Shown here one piece after another: positions 8,481 through 20,668 of a DNA stretch of 64,000 nucleotides. The position numbers and the translations under genes were made by a program. Every line of letters starts with the position of its first letter. The stretch's first letter is position 1. The notes under the pieces were generated by a model, which was given only the letters and a program-made list of their open reading frames with translations, was not told the DNA's origin and ran no database searches. The DNA is from Pseudoips prasinana (Eukaryota > Arthropoda > Insecta > Lepidoptera > Nolidae), in NCBI GenBank assembly GCA_951640165.1, contig OX621241.1, positions 2,366,001-2,430,000 on the forward strand, written 5' to 3'.

Positions 8481-11400
8481 CCGTGGATTGCCACATGTAG
8501 TAATTAATAATTTAGGTTTAGTTTAGGTGCGATTGAATATTCCATTGTTGAGTCATGATAGTGAAATGTTTTATTGTTGTACTAAAATTAAACTCAATTA
8601 CTTTATAATAACAATCACACCTCCAAACTAGCCTATAGCCCCAATGTTATCCAAGATTTTAACACCATTCACTATACATAACGGATGAAGTTAACTATCG
8701 TCTTTTCTAAATCAAGGGCTAAATGATAACTAAAATCGCTTTATCTTTCATTTTAAACCACTACAAATTCCGCTTTAAAATCGGCAACTTTTCGCCGTTT
8801 TAATTAACTTGACGTCGCAGTTACAACAGCGTTGATTTGTTAGCGACCGAATGCGTTTGAGTCCTTTCACATCAGAAACTGGGAAAATGCATTGAGAAAA
8901 CCGATTACTGTGAAAAATGCCTTCAAATTTACAAACGTGAAAGACGTTGTTCTTTCTTTCTTTATCGTATGGGCAGTGGGACCAACAGCTTAACGTGCCT
9001 TCGGAAGTACTGAGACAGTGAGGGCAATTAGTGAGGGAAAGACGTGTGTATTAAGATGGAAGCTTTAGGTCATAATCATTATAATACAACTAAAGATCAT
9101 GGGTACCTGACCCATGATCTGAAAAAAATCAGAATTATACGTTAAATGCGTTCAATTTGGTGAAGTACAGCAGATACGTAAGTCAACTTATCAATCCGAT
9201 CAATTTTGCCACTGACACAATACACATTTAAATAAAAAATGTGACTTAATTTAAAAATTCTACATTTTCAACACCTTTTTCTGTTCTTTTAACCATTTAC
9301 AAGGCTTACTAATTTATGTATGATACTAATTTATTGATTTTGAACTTTAGGCTTGTAGCCATGAGAGTTCTAAATATGGTTGAAACTATATCCCCACTGC
9401 CTAGAAAAGGGTTAAAGACTGCGACATATGAACATTTTGAGGCTAGTAAATTTTGACGTATTTATTTATTCCCCATTAGTCACATCGTTTTCGTAGTTGC
9501 ATTTGGTACGGCGTCATATCATGTCTCAAGTAATAAAACACAAAACTACATCCCATTTTATAATTTGCCTTCGCAAATTGTATAATATTACTTCATCAAA
9601 GTTAGGCTAGCGTGCTGCTTACCCCCCGGAATTAACATTGGCACGGATTCAAATAACGAATGAGTTAGAACAAGTTTGTAAAAAAAGTTCAACATTCTCA
9701 TTGTGATTTGTATCGGGGCTTCAATTACGGTGCAAGCCATGTTTAATTTAAGTTATGTTCGTAAATTTGAGATATTTACTTACTTTGGAAAGTGGCATAT
9801 GAAGTACCTGTTTTGTTACGAATGAAAACAGGACCGAGGGCTTTACGTGCCTTCCAAATCTCGTAGATGAAAAATTAAAAAGATTTATTTCATCAAGTTA
9901 ATTTAATTTACGTCTCTGTATGTGTGTGTGTGTCTATGTGTTTGTGTGTGTTAATTCTATGTTATTATAACCAGTAGAGACTCAATTTCTTCATAAGTTA
10001 GGTTTTTAACCAGGCTGCTCAGAAATTTAACCACTTTGGCGGATCCATCTATAGGATAACTGTATGTTGGCATGCTTTAGCTTTTTACAATTGTGAAAAA
10101 TTATAACGGGTATCCCATTTGATTAAGTTTATGTTGGATTCGGCCAACCTTTCAATTTCTTTGAAAGATCATCTTCAGGGGGAGAAGGACCCACACGACG
10201 TCGCGTCCCGTATTACTTTTATAATATTATACTAATTCTCATACTATGCTTATTTTTGATGTGCAATAAGGACTTATCTATCGGCGAGATAATACGATTT
10301 AATTTTTGTTTCTCCATTTGGCATGGTAGAACAACAGATGAATTCATGAACATACAGGTAGTAACAAAATATACTACACCTTAAAACAAAGTTAATTTTA
10401 GTAACAATAGAAAACACAGAAATAACTATTTTTTGCAAAAATAAATAGCAACTAACAGTTTTGCTCTTCCACTTATTCCATTATTACTTCAACCATTAAG
10501 TCAGTCAAACAAACAAAAAGTCTGCTGATTTAAATACTGAAAAGTAAGACAAACAACAGAAATGAGTAAAAACAATCACATGCAACAAGAAGAATTGTCT
10601 CAAATCATTCCAATTACATTCATCTCTAAACTTAACGAGCTACTTAATTTCAGTGGAACTTTCAGTCGACGTCACCTCTCAAAACATCGTAATGGACACT
10701 CTGAAACACTTTTCAAATTAAAAGAGAAACTACCGAATCAGTGACCAGATTAAGCGGGAATAGACTTAGTTGTCACTTAGTAACGTCACGGCTGACAGAC
10801 GATGACATTTTTTGCAACGAGGAATTAACGATCAGACTTTTACCGTAAAGTCCAAAGAAAATAAACATACAGAGGTGGCATGGTAAAGTTTAACTAACGG
10901 ACAGTTTTATTAATGGTGGTATTCTCAAATACAAAACTTTAAATTATTCGAGTCGCCAAATGACAGCAAACACTCGCATATGTGTAAGAGACACTCTAAT
11001 AGAACGCAAACGTGATAGAATTTTCATTAAAACAAATGTGTTATTTACACATTTTTTATGCTGTCAGTCTGGCTGACGTTTAAGGTCGGTTACGATTTTT
11101 TATGAACTGTTGTGAAGGTGTTTTAAACCTCACGGTGACGAATTTTCGTACAAAATCAAATTAAAACTTGTTATTACTCAATTTTGATGCAATTTATTTA
11201 GATGGGGGATGAAAGCTATTATTGAGTCTCACTTATACGTGGTCATTTATAAGATAAGACAGACCATACCGATTGATATATTATCTTTAAAATAGCACAA
11301 AAAACAAAAGTATTGTGTAAACTATGAATATATTGCGTTTTTCTGACTGACGGTGCTTTTTTCAAGACATAATTAAATGATGACGAAGTGTGGACGTACT

Positions 11401-12059
11401 TTGTCACTTAAAGGTTTTTGCACTGAAATATACTTATATCATAATAATATACTTGTGTTCTCATGTTGGAATGTCACCGCTCTATATGTTCAGTGGTCTG
11501 TGGTCAACCCTTCCGATGCGGTGGCGACAGATTGAACACTAACTACTTAGCAAATCTGTAAGTTCCGTGTTACACGTTCAATAGTTGAGGGTACAGTTGA
11601 ACAGTATCGGGGTTAGTTTTTGAAAAAACATCTTAGCTTTAAGATGTTTATTTACTTAACATGATACTGATTAACATGAAACTAGCCTTATTAAATACTA
11701 CGCAATGCAAGTAGCTATGAATACCTGAGTATAGGATTGTATGCATAGTATTGTTTATGTAGGTAAAAAGGTAAATTTGCTTGTTAGTTATTTCAGGACT
11801 ACACTACATAATACCTAATATGTGATAAGACCGCTCGGACGAAGGACGCAATGGCTGAAATCTCGTTTCTCATAATATTATCTTATTTGAGAGCTTTATC
11901 AGACTTTACTACTTAGATATGAGTGACAACTATATATGTGTAGTCAAGTTCTGAATTAATTTTATTATTATTCTACTTCGGTGAACCTCTAGAGTACCTC
12001 CTAAGCCAGGGTATATTGAGCCAGCAGAAAACCTCACCGCTGCTCAATACTTGTTTTGG
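8481..12059. other. Mostly unique AT-rich DNA with repeat-F scraps
   Basis: Two short repeat-F pieces are visible. One at about 8967-9050 has GTATGGGCAGTGG and AGCTTAACGTGCC; the other at about 10003-10085 has CCAGGCTGCTCAGAAATTTA. A degenerate GT run lies at 9917-9950. A 60-codon frame at 10562-10744 has no recognisable features. I see no gene. Confidence 0.5.
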
Positions 12060-12290
12060 CCAGTGTGGAAAACACTCAACGGACTGCGCGCCTAAGTCAT
12101 CTGCTGCCAGAAAAATGTTCTCAAGTGGGGAAAGGTTGGAGAAATGCAGTGCCACTGTGGTGCCTCGTCACAGTCTATGTCTCATGTTTTAGAGTGCCCT
12201 TCATGCCCCCACTCTTGAACGATGAAAAGTACTATAAAGGCCATAAAACTGTTTAAATTGTTGTCTGGAAATCGACACGAAAGAAGATTA
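12060..12290 (+). pseudogene. Jockey/R1-like RT C-terminal zinc fragment
   Basis: The plus strand reads WPVWKTLNGLRA, a stop, VICCQKNVLKWGKVGEMQC, then HCGASSQSMSHVLECPSCP. This is the W-x-TLNRLR...N-x-x-KWG...CxCG...QTMxHxxxCPxC signature at the C-terminus of many Jockey-superfamily LINE polymerases. The stop and loss of the rest of the domain mark it as a relic. Confidence 0.6.
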
Positions 12291-14329
12291 TGAAATACAT
12301 AGTTGAAGTATTTTTATTTAATTTGAATTATCCATAGTAATTATGATGAACTAGAAATCTCAATAAACTACGACTCATAATAACTAATGTCTGTTACTAA
12401 GGTCAAAATACAGACCACGCTTTAAATGACTTTCCCGAAAGACGAAGATACTTCGTAATAACTATATTAGTAGGTAATACCACTTTCACCTATTCGACTT
12501 TTCATACTACTTAGTACTTACTCAATTTCCAAATTATATTCACCAAAACTTCCAACCACCAAACATCTTATTAATATTAAACCAACATCTAATAAGCCCC
12601 TAATTTTTGCCTAACTAAGTACGCAAAAACATCTGCTTCCACCATGAATATAACATGACTTAATTAACACTTATAAAAACACAGTTTGACCCTTCCCGAA
12701 CTTTGCCAACAGAAATAAGTAAGTTACCAAAGACATAAACCGAAATTGGATTACGGCTGAAACGCCAACTCTCACCGCTCTGACCTCATAAATATTTTAA
12801 AAAGCCCAAACCTGTGTGTCCGTATCAGTGATCTTTTAACCCCAAAAATGCCAGGGCACACATTCCCGGGACGATATTAGATGGGCAGGTAGGACCAAGG
12901 ACCAATATTCGTTGAATCCCATCACTGTATTGCAAAAGAAATCAAATTAGATATACAATAAGCGGGATAGTGGTCCGATTTACATAAGTATCCAAGCTAT
13001 TTGGTCGGTTGATACGAGATTGCGGCCGGGTAACAATATTGCTCGTGTTTACAGCGCTGGCGTCTGTCTTGACTTCGGCGGCTGATGTGATCGCGCCGAT
13101 TTGTTTTTTTTTTCTTTCGATAGTACTTTGTGCCACTGTTTTGAATAAAACCGTGTAATATCGTACTTTGTAAACGCAAAATGGTCGTTCAATAAGCGAG
13201 CGGAATCATAGTGGTTTTAAGAGAAGGAATATTTTAGGTACAACATTTTGTCGTTGCTACTTGTGTGACCTCTTATGTGTTATCGGTTTTTATAAAATTC
13301 ATGATATTCAAATTATTTTATTAAAATTGAAGTCACAGAATTTAGTTTTATTTAATAAAATAATGCTAGCGGATAAATAGCAGTTGTAATAAATAACTGT
13401 TCTGTTTCAATGTAATTTATTTGATGTACTTTATTTTTCAATATTCCACATTTACCTCCAGGTAACGATGACACATGAAATGTGCTTAGATAAATGCCGT
13501 AAAATATGTTAGCCAACTTGTATGGATTAGTTACAGTTTTATTATTTTTTTATTATACTACTTTGAATTTTGTCAATAAGGTCTCAATGCTCAATTCTTT
13601 ATTGCTTTCCACTATGTACGTGTGTATACAAGTTGGTAAACATAATAAGGATTGTGGTCTTAAAGTTGTAACAACGATTACATGTTTACCAACACTTCAT
13701 ATATACCATGTAAATAAGTACGATTATAAATATAACATACATATATACACACATTGTAATAACAGAAGATTAAAATAACTTATGATTCGCTAAGTAAGTC
13801 CAATAAACTATTATAACTTCCGTATAACGAATAAAAATGTTAATAAAAACTGTAACATGTCCGAACCTAATTCGGAGAAATCATTTTTATGTCCTCTAAT
13901 AAAAATTTAAGCGTTATTTGAGTATTATTACGTGGCCCGAAAAGGGTTATCCCAAATCCAGTGTCGTCTATTGAGGGCACAAGGGGGTATCAAATTCATG
14001 CAAATCCGCAGGATTGGACGTTAAATAATACATAAATACAAAACGATGGTCGTACAAGTAACTGGGCTCAATAAAAAGTTGTCAGTACGTAAAATAAAAT
14101 TCGATCAGACCCGGGTCACGGTATGTGTTATAAAATTTCAGGCAGCCGTTGCAGGGTTAAGGTGACGAAGTTGTGCAGACGTGCGATTGTTGATTTATTT
14201 TGGTGGAACAGCTTTTATTGACTTAATATATTTTCTTCTATTTCTATTTCAGGTATTGTCATAAAATCGTACGATAGTGTTTTGTTTTGATGGTAATTGA
14301 GCTGAGTGCATTGTTAGTAAGAAAGCTTT
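12291..14329. other. Unique DNA without recognised genes
   Basis: AT-rich with a few GC-richer patches (about 12830-12900, 13010-13100 and 13930-14010). Several 60-90-codon frames exist on both strands but none has domain motifs or a compelling start context. A long T-run lies near 13104. Confidence 0.45.
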
Positions 14330-14470
14330 TTCTTAGGCGAGCCATGTAATTCGTTCCTGATCGTACTCCACTTGAACGACTGAATTCTTGATCTTGATGA
14401 TCTTCTTTAAATTCGACACAGTGGTAGTTACCATACTCGTGAGTGCATTTATCTGAATTCATGAAAATGC
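14330..14470 (-). repeat. Repeat G, copy 1
   Basis: On the minus strand it shares ATGAATTCA, TACCACTGTGTC and the following GAA/GAT-rich stretch with 50045-50190. Both copies can be read as Met-Asn-Ser...Tyr-His-Cys-Val, but the second has an early stop. I call it a dispersed repeat that may derive from a coding sequence; the family is unknown. Confidence 0.5.
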
Positions 14471-14611
14471 ATCAAATAACGGAGACAATTGACACTGGAC
14501 ACAATTGTGTGAAATAATAAGTTATGTGGTTTGAAAGTAGTTTAATAAATAGTACATTGAGATGATTTAAAAATGGGTATTTTCAATGAAATAGCAAAGT
14601 AAATTAAAAAG

Positions 14612-14906
14612 AAAACCGGCCAAGTGCGAATCGGACTCGCGCACGAAGGGTTTCGTACCATTATCTATAACAACGAGCAAAAAATTGATTCTTTTGATTT
14701 GAATATTTATTTTATTTTGTTTTTTTTTTGTTTCCTGGTGTTATAGCAGCTACAGAAATACATTATCTGTGAAAATTTCAACAGTATTAACTATCACGGT
14801 TCTTGAGATACAGCCTGGTGACAGACGGACAGACAGATAGACAGACAGACAGCTAAATCTTAGTAATAGGGTCCGGTTTTACCCTTTGGGTACAAAACCT
14901 TAAAAA
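14612..14906 (+). repeat. Lepidopteran dispersed repeat, copy 2
   Basis: It begins CCGGCCAAGTGCGAATCGG and ends with the ACAGACGGACAGACAGA run, AGGGTCCGGTTTTACCC and TTTGGGTAC. This is a shorter, internally deleted relative of bases 1-485. Confidence 0.75.
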
Positions 14907-15325
14907 GGACCTCGGATAGTAGGTATGCCTCCAGCATACAGATTCTGATATTAAGGTCTATTTAAAATAAAAAATAGAAAAACTAAGTATTTTATTTTAC
15001 GCACATTACTAATCACCCAAAAAACGCCCGTCTGCCTATCGCGTCCGCTATCTTTCAAGTAGCATTCTTGCCGATATTAAATCCACTTCATTGTATAAAG
15101 AATTCCGATGGACTCCCCCGACGGTCTCTATGAAACAAGGGGCAAAGATGGACTATCTGTGTTTTGTATTTTCGGATTTTAGTTCCTATTGGGGATGTAA
15201 CTTTGTTTTCTATGTCAATTATTCGTTCTCTTTCTGGACATTTTACCCCATATTTTATAGACAAATGTTGTAACTAAAGAATTTTAATATATATGGTTTA
15301 TATGATTTAAACCAAACCCAAACTA
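14907..15325. other. No recognised feature
   Basis: Unique-looking sequence between two repeats. A 60-codon frame rich in Phe and Tyr (15091-15273) looks like chance. Confidence 0.4.
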
Positions 15326-15630
15326 AATGGTTTGGGCATTTAGAAAGGACGAATGAAAGAAGATTGACAAAAGAAGTATACTTGGCCTGTGTGAATGGTA
15401 CAACCGGAAGGGGAAGACCTCGTAGAACATTCTATGATCGGAAAAATTCAAATCGGAGACATTATCAAGAAAGGGCAGGTCAGAAGTACTCTAAACCGGC
15501 GAGCATGTATGAGGAGTATAATGAGATTAAACTAGGCGAAAGAGGAGTGCGAGGGTCGTGAAAAATGCAAGTATATATTGTCTCTGCCTTCCCCTCTGGA
15601 AAACAGACGTGAGTCTATGTATATATGTAA
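15326..15630 (+). pseudogene. LINE polymerase C-terminal relic
   Basis: It is a decayed relative of 18638-18934: [35 protein letters not shown], then a small insertion and frameshift, RSTLNRRACMRSIM and SAFPSGKQT. The end GTGAGTCTATGTATATATG matches the tail of the other copies. It is broken by shifts. Confidence 0.7.
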
Positions 15631-15647
15631 CATGTCTATGTATATAT

Positions 15648-16020
15648 GACTGCCTCGTTGGTCTAGCGGTAGCGTGTTCACCCCCAGCTAATGAGGCTCT
15701 GGGTTCAAATCCTGGGTCGGGCCAATAGTGATTTTGGGACTTTCCTGTAAAAAGATAAATTTCTCAGCATCAGCCCGAAGTCTGGGAGTTGGCGGTATTA
15801 TACCACCGTGCCTCGGAGAGCACGTAAAGCCGTTGGTCCTGTGCCTCTTTCCGGTCGTGTCGCTAAGGCGTCCCATCGGATCCTGAGAGTGATGGAATAG
15901 AAAGTGCTCCTGTGTTTGCGCACACACTTGAACACTATAATATGTCCCGCGCAGATGGCTAATCTCTATTGAGACTGGCCGCCGTGGCTGGAATTCGGCT
16001 AGGACGACATTATTATTATT
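15648..16020 (+). mobile_element. SINE-B, near complete
   Basis: A tRNA-like head with a GGTCTAGCGGTAGCG A-box and a GGGTTCAAATCCTGG B-box is followed by a body (CCTCGGAGAGCACGTAAAGC, GTCGTGTCGCTAAGGCGTCC, TGCGCACACACTTG, GGCTAATCTC) and an ATT repeat tail. It would have been transcribed by RNA polymerase III. This is the reference copy for the seven other SINE-B pieces here. SINE-C follows immediately. Confidence 0.8.
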
Positions 16021-16268
16021 AAATGCTTGCTTTGCACGCCGCAGGTCGTGGGTTCGATTCCCACCGAGGACAGATATTTCTGTGCATGAACATGTCTGTT
16101 TGTCCTGAGTCTGGGTATTTATCTATTTAAGTAAGTATTTACAAAAAAAGTAGTAAGTATATGTAATACTTATATATGTTATCTGGTTTCCATAGTACAA
16201 GCTCTGCTTAGTTTGGGATCAGATGACCATCTGTGCATAATGTCCTAAGATATTATTATTATTTACAT
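16021..16268 (+). mobile_element. SINE-C, head truncated
   Basis: AATGCTTGCTTTGCACGCC, then a GTGGGTTCGATTCCCACC B-box, GTGCATGAACATGTCTG, TTTCCATAGTACAAGCTC, TTTGGGATCAGATG and a TATTATTATT tail. It is joined directly to the tail of the upstream SINE-B. Other copies lie at 54022-54288 and 63722-63905. Confidence 0.75.
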
Positions 16269-16450
16269 TTTGCAAATAAATGTTTATTTGTTTACAGGTA
16301 AGCATATTAGGAATAATTTACTCAGCGCGGGTAATGCATGCATGATGCTTCGGTAAGTGCAATTCCGTTGTGGGCAGGTAACTAAATAAAAGCCTTTATT
16401 TTTTTCTTGTCATCTAAGGGCTAGTACTTTTACACGTTTTAATATTTATA

Positions 16451-16801
16451 GTAATAATAATAATAATAATAATGTTATAGCCGATTTCGGCCACGGAAGC
16501 CAGTCTCAGTGAAGACTGGCCATATGCGCGGGACGTCTTATAGTGCACAAGTGTGTGCACAAACACAGAAGCACTTTTTACTCCGTCACTCTCATGATCC
16601 GATGGGACGACTAGCTACATGACCGGAAAGAGGTCAGGTACAGGACCGACGCCTTTACGAGCTCGGAGGTATGATACCGCCAACTCCCAGACTTCTAACT
16701 ATGCTGTAAAATTTTCTTAACAGAAAAATCACTTTTTGGCCCGACCCGGGATTTGAACCCAAGACCTCATTATTTGCGGTTGAACACTAACGAGGCAGCT
16801 A
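16451..16801 (-). mobile_element. SINE-B, near complete
   Basis: On the minus strand it has the head, B-box (GGGTTCAAATCCCGG), body and an ATT-repeat tail, seen as a TAA run at 16451-16473. It faces the plus-strand SINE-B 430 bp away. Confidence 0.75.
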
Positions 16802-17629
16802 TAGTAGGTAATTACCGAAAACTCATATACCGTAAAGTCAAAACACCTACCTAGTGGGGATTCCATTAAACTCGCCGCCTTACCTCGGGCCTGGGATTGC
16901 CAATCACTCCGGGATCACATTGATCCCTAGCCCTCCCGTGCCAATAATAAGTGCATTTCGCGAATGTTCCCGTAGATTTGCTTCCGTAATGAAATTGATA
17001 TTTTTTTAAATATTTAATCACTGCTAGGTTTTCTATTTTAAAATATAATTATTGTTGTATACAAGATTGTATCTTAACATTTCTTAACAATAACCGATCT
17101 GAACATCGAGGATCTCTGATATCCTTTCTCACCTGAACCACAATACTAACATAATAATCATCAGAAAGATGGAATATATTCCGAATCGTGGACCTGTTCT
17201 TCAAAATTTCATGGTTAATTCTTAAGATTGAAATATATACACATCAAAAAGTCGTGTTAAAAACTGGCGCCACGTTTATCTAAATGTTTGACATATATAT
17301 CATATATAATATAAAGGTACTTTCTAATCAAATCCCATAGCATCCATTGCTTATAGACAAATAAATGCATCTGTCACGCGACACAACAGGACAGCAACGT
17401 ATATCTATCTATCAGGATTCTCATTACATACCGACAAGCTCATTATAACCTTACAAAATGCTATATAAATTGTGCTTTTTATTTCTACTATAAATTATGG
17501 TGCTTTGTAAGCATAAGACTGTGTGACCTTTGACGTTTGCAGCACATACAGCAACATTCACGCGTTTCCCTCCCTCTCTCCGATGAGCTCCAGCGACACA
17601 TACTAAAGACCACAACATTTATTTAATTT
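16802..17629. other. Unique DNA, no gene seen
   Basis: A GC-richer patch lies at 16860-16945 (CCTTACCTCGGGCCTGGG). Otherwise the stretch is AT-rich. I see no coding frame or repeat family. Confidence 0.45.
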
Positions 17630-17707
17630 TTTTGTTATAAGACAACGCCCGCACTAGGGAGTCTAATCCGGCGAGGCGACTGTCTTAGCCGCTGCGCTAC
17701 ACGTGCA
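17630..17707 (-). mobile_element. SINE-E fragment
   Basis: On the minus strand it reads GTGTAGCGCAGCGGCTAAGA, CAGTCGCCTCGCC and then the body end GTGCGGGCGTTGTCTTATAA. The middle, including the B-box, is deleted. The better copy is at 59765-59946. Confidence 0.65.
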
Positions 17708-17712
17708 GTCAA

Positions 17713-17732
17713 AACATTACCACGGTAATGTT
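17713..17732. repeat. Short perfect hairpin
   Basis: AACATTACC and GGTAATGTT are separated by AC. It lies between the SINE-E fragment and the RT relic. Confidence 0.5.
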
Positions 17733-17748
17733 ATAAATCACCTGAAAT

Positions 17749-18223
17749 ATACTATATATTTAAAAGTTTAAAAGATCTGAAGAAAGGTACACAACTATCA
17801 GTTATTTTAATATTACACATTGCCCTTATGCATCGCTTTTGTATTTTGAAAACCAGATCCCTATTAGTGGACTGCCCCCAAAAAACAAGTCCATATCGTA
17901 AAACTGAACCGACTAGTCCATGATAAGCTGTCAATAAGGTTTGAACATTTACTTTTTTTGACAACTGGGAGAGTGCATATGCAGATTGGCTGAGTCCTTT
18001 GCATAATTCTTCTGTATGCGGCTTCTAAGTGAGTTTATTGTCAATCGTAATACCCAAGAATTTGACATGTCTAACCTCTTCTATTTCATTACACCTGTAT
18101 GAAATATTTACAGTAGGACTTTCTCGCCGCTGATAAAAATGCATTACTTTTGTCTTATTCAGGTTTATAATGAGATTATTATTATTGAGCCAGTCAATGA
18201 TTTCAGAAAGAGAATTACCTGAA
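17749..18223 (-). pseudogene. Jockey-like RT thumb/C-terminal relic
   Basis: On the minus strand one frame runs through NSLSEIIDWLNNNNLIINLN, KTKVMHFYQRRES, EVRHVKFLGITIDNKLT, one stop where Trp is expected, KPHTEELCKGLSQSAYALSQ, LVGSVLRYGLVFWGQST and KIQKRCIRAMCNI. This is the region after YADD in Jockey-type LINE polymerases (NxxKTxxMxF, FLGIxIDxxLTW, YGLIFWG, QKRxIR). The single stop (TGG to TAG type) and truncation at both ends make it a relic, though a fairly young one. Confidence 0.75.
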
Positions 18224-18225
18224 AT

Positions 18226-18420
18226 TACTGGCCTATTTGTCTAGTGGTTAGTTATCCTCACTGCTAAGCCAGAGGTCGTGGCTTCGATCCCCACCCGGGA
18301 CAAATCTTTGAGTGATTTTTTCTGTGTCTGCGTATAATTTATCTATAATATGTATTTTTTAGTAATATATAAGTATGTTCATCAACTGTCTGTTTTGTGA
18401 TAGAAGATTTCTTTTTATAT
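18226..18420 (+). mobile_element. SINE-D
   Basis: It has a tRNA-like head (TTGTCTAGTGGTTAG), a GGCTTCGATCCCCACC B-box and a body with TTTATCTATAATATG. It starts two bases after the Jockey-like relic ends; its 3' half fades after about 18420. Confidence 0.65.
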
Positions 18421-18637
18421 TTACTCAGGTGTCATGTTTAGGGTCGCTAGTCACTACGGATACGGTAGCATTTAACTTCCCAATTTGAAGTAAAAAAAAA
18501 ACGATTGTGCTTTAGGCCAACCGACTGAAATAAAACTTAAATATACGAAACGAAACTGGCTATGAGATAAAGAACCGCACTTCTCTCTCTTGCCCCTACA
18601 GTAATATACGAAATTTAATTCTCAGCATGCCTTTTTC

Positions 18638-18934
18638 TTGATTGAAAACGGCATGCTGAGATGGTTTGGCCATTTAGAAAGGATGGATGAAAGAAGATTG
18701 ACAAAAAAAGTATACCTGGCCTGTGTGAATGGGACAATTGGAAGGGGAAGACCACGTCGAACATTCTCTGACCAAATTGGAGATGTTCTCAAGAAAGGGC
18801 AGGTCAGAAGTACCCTAAACCGGCAAGCATGTATGAAGAATATAATGACAGTAATCGAGGCAAAAGAAGTATGCAAAGATCGTGACAAATGGAAATCCGT
18901 TGTCTCTGCCTACCCCTCTGGGAAACAGGCGTGA
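18638..18934 (+). pseudogene. LINE polymerase C-terminal fragment
   Basis: An open frame of 98 codons contains [74 protein letters not shown] and SGKQA, then a stop. From general knowledge this is the extreme C-terminus of a lepidopteran LINE reverse transcriptase, with no catalytic motifs. The following GTGAGTCTATGTATGCATG is its 3' tail with TATG-type repeats. Related pieces lie at 15326-15630 and 49379-49560. It is 5'-truncated, so not a gene, despite the open frame. Confidence 0.75.
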
Positions 18935-18954
18935 GTCTATGTATGCATGTAATT

Positions 18955-19105
18955 CTCCCTCTATCTATCTTCACTAACTTATATCTCCCTCTCAACTTCC
19001 ATTCACCTCCCTGATCACACTTTTCGAAACGCTCTCGTCACGCATTCACCAGCTTACTCCACAAGTCAAACGTGCGCAAAGAAGTTTTACTTTAAAAACC
19101 AAAAT
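18955..19105 (+). repeat. Repeat H, copy 1
   Basis: It shares GATCACACTTTTCG, AACGCT, CGTCACGC, TTCACCAGCTTACTCC and GTCAA with 27540-27660. The family is unknown and non-coding. Confidence 0.5.
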
Positions 19106-19129
19106 AAATGATCCTTCCATATTAACCTA

Positions 19130-19318
19130 CTTGTATGGGCGGTGGTTACTCTAGTGTCAGAGTTGTTCAAGCCGCCCAGGAGGCCTCTGACATGGCTCAA
19201 CGACTGTTGTCTAATGACTACAACCGGGACCGACCGCTTAACGTGCGAAGTACGGAGAAGCTGAGAAATTAAACCGCTTTGACGGTCCTTCCATTAATAT
19301 GCCAACAACTACCCAACT
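19130..19318 (+). repeat. Repeat F, good copy
   Basis: GTATGGGCGGTGGTTACTC, AGTGTCAGAGTTGTTCAAGC, CGCCCAGGAGGCCTCTGACA, GACTGTTGTCTAATGACTAC, AACCGGGACCGACCGCTTAA, CGTGC and GAAATTAAACCGCTTTG. It has no TIRs or coding frame that I can see. Confidence 0.65.
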
Positions 19319-19321
19319 AGC

Positions 19322-19675
19322 TTTTTTTTTATTTACGTTGACTTTAAAAAAGCGCTTGTAAATAGTCAAAACATGTTTGTAGTAATATAGTTGTATACAT
19401 TATTATTTCTAGTAACATAGATATTTAGGTACACATTGTATGAAAACATTTATAAAATTTATTTTATTATAGCAATGATATTTAGCTAGCTCGTATCAAG
19501 TTATTGTCAAGAGATTATGTTTAATTATCTAGTTTGAGTCTAATATTTTTACTACATATTTTCAATGGTTCTGTCTATATTAAGGTATTATTATTATGAC
19601 GGACCTTGTGTTAATAACGACGGTCGCGCATTAATGCTTCCACCGGATCCAATGCGCCCCAACTGACTTTCTTTC
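19322..19675 (-). mobile_element. LINE family T 3' end
   Basis: A minus-strand 3' UTR starting with CAGTTGGGGCGCATTGGATC, through TTGATACGAGCTAGCTAAAT, to TTACAAGCGC and an AAAAGCTAG-like damaged tail. It is closely similar to 24975-25460. Confidence 0.7.
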
Positions 19676-20640
19676 AATCATAATCTATTCAACAGATACC
19701 TGGACGATATCACACCTAGCAATAAGGCCGCCATTTGTACAATCTTGTTAAACTATTTATATTTTTTTCCCATCACGGGTTGTACCCACATATTTTTATT
19801 ATGCCTTTCATGGTTGGCACCATTACTGTACATGTAATATATGCATTTAGTTAAAAAAAAAACATATCTCCTTCTGCATTCACTAAAAATAAAGTCCATC
19901 TAGCAAAGTCCCAACTGCATTAACTTTAACATCTTAAGTAGTGTGACGTCACAGCGGTGGGGGAGGCAGGAGTGGGGAGAACACGTCACTCGTCGCGCGA
20001 CCGCCGCACCGACATGACATGATTGACAGATGTATGATAACGCGAGCGGAATAAATACATTGCGATAGAGAGATAGAAAATATTGATGTAAATGGATATA
20101 GAATGGATTTGCTGGCATGGATTATGATTGGAATATAGGAGTGATATTATTGTGACAAAAATATTTAATTGGTGCAAATACGTAGATGATACTAGTACCT
20201 TTCTATGATTTCTTCGAAAAACCCAAATGTTCACTGCGAGATTAACATTTATAAATAAAAAGGAGACGGGCGAATGTTCATACAATGTTGGGCTTCACCG
20301 TACAGCAACGATTATTACATTATATCATTTCAATATTATTACTATTTAAAATAAAAAAATATTTATAGAATTGCAATATGGGAGAAAAAAAATATAGGGT
20401 ATTATTAGTTTACACAAAACTAACCTTTTTTGCTTCTTTATAAGTTATTCTTCCAAGCTGTCAGTGCTCTTATGGTCTATTTAGATTATTATTTAGACTT
20501 TATTGTAGACTAGATTTTATCAGAATGTATTTTAGAGCATGAACACATTGTGTGTGGTTTTCAAAGCGCCGGCGTCGCCTAACTGGATTGTAAATGTTAA
20601 ATATTTGCAATCTTATTATAAAAAAGGGTAAGCAGGAATA
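19676..20640. other. Unique DNA downstream of the transposase-like gene
   Basis: AT-rich with a GC patch at 19940-20010 (GTGACGTCACAGCGGTGGGG). A 99-codon minus frame (19986-20285) and a 72-codon frame (19900-20118) have no recognisable domains. No terminal inverted repeat matching the far side of the transposase-like gene was found by eye. Confidence 0.45.
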
Positions 20641-20668
20641 AAAATCACATTTCTCTTTTATTTATTTA

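Noticed and set aside
9917..9950. GT-rich run as Z-DNA or a regulatory element
   Set aside because: It is an ordinary short degenerate microsatellite.
18638..18934. 98-codon open frame as a host gene
   Set aside because: The protein is the C-terminal end of a LINE polymerase and two decayed relatives are in the window.
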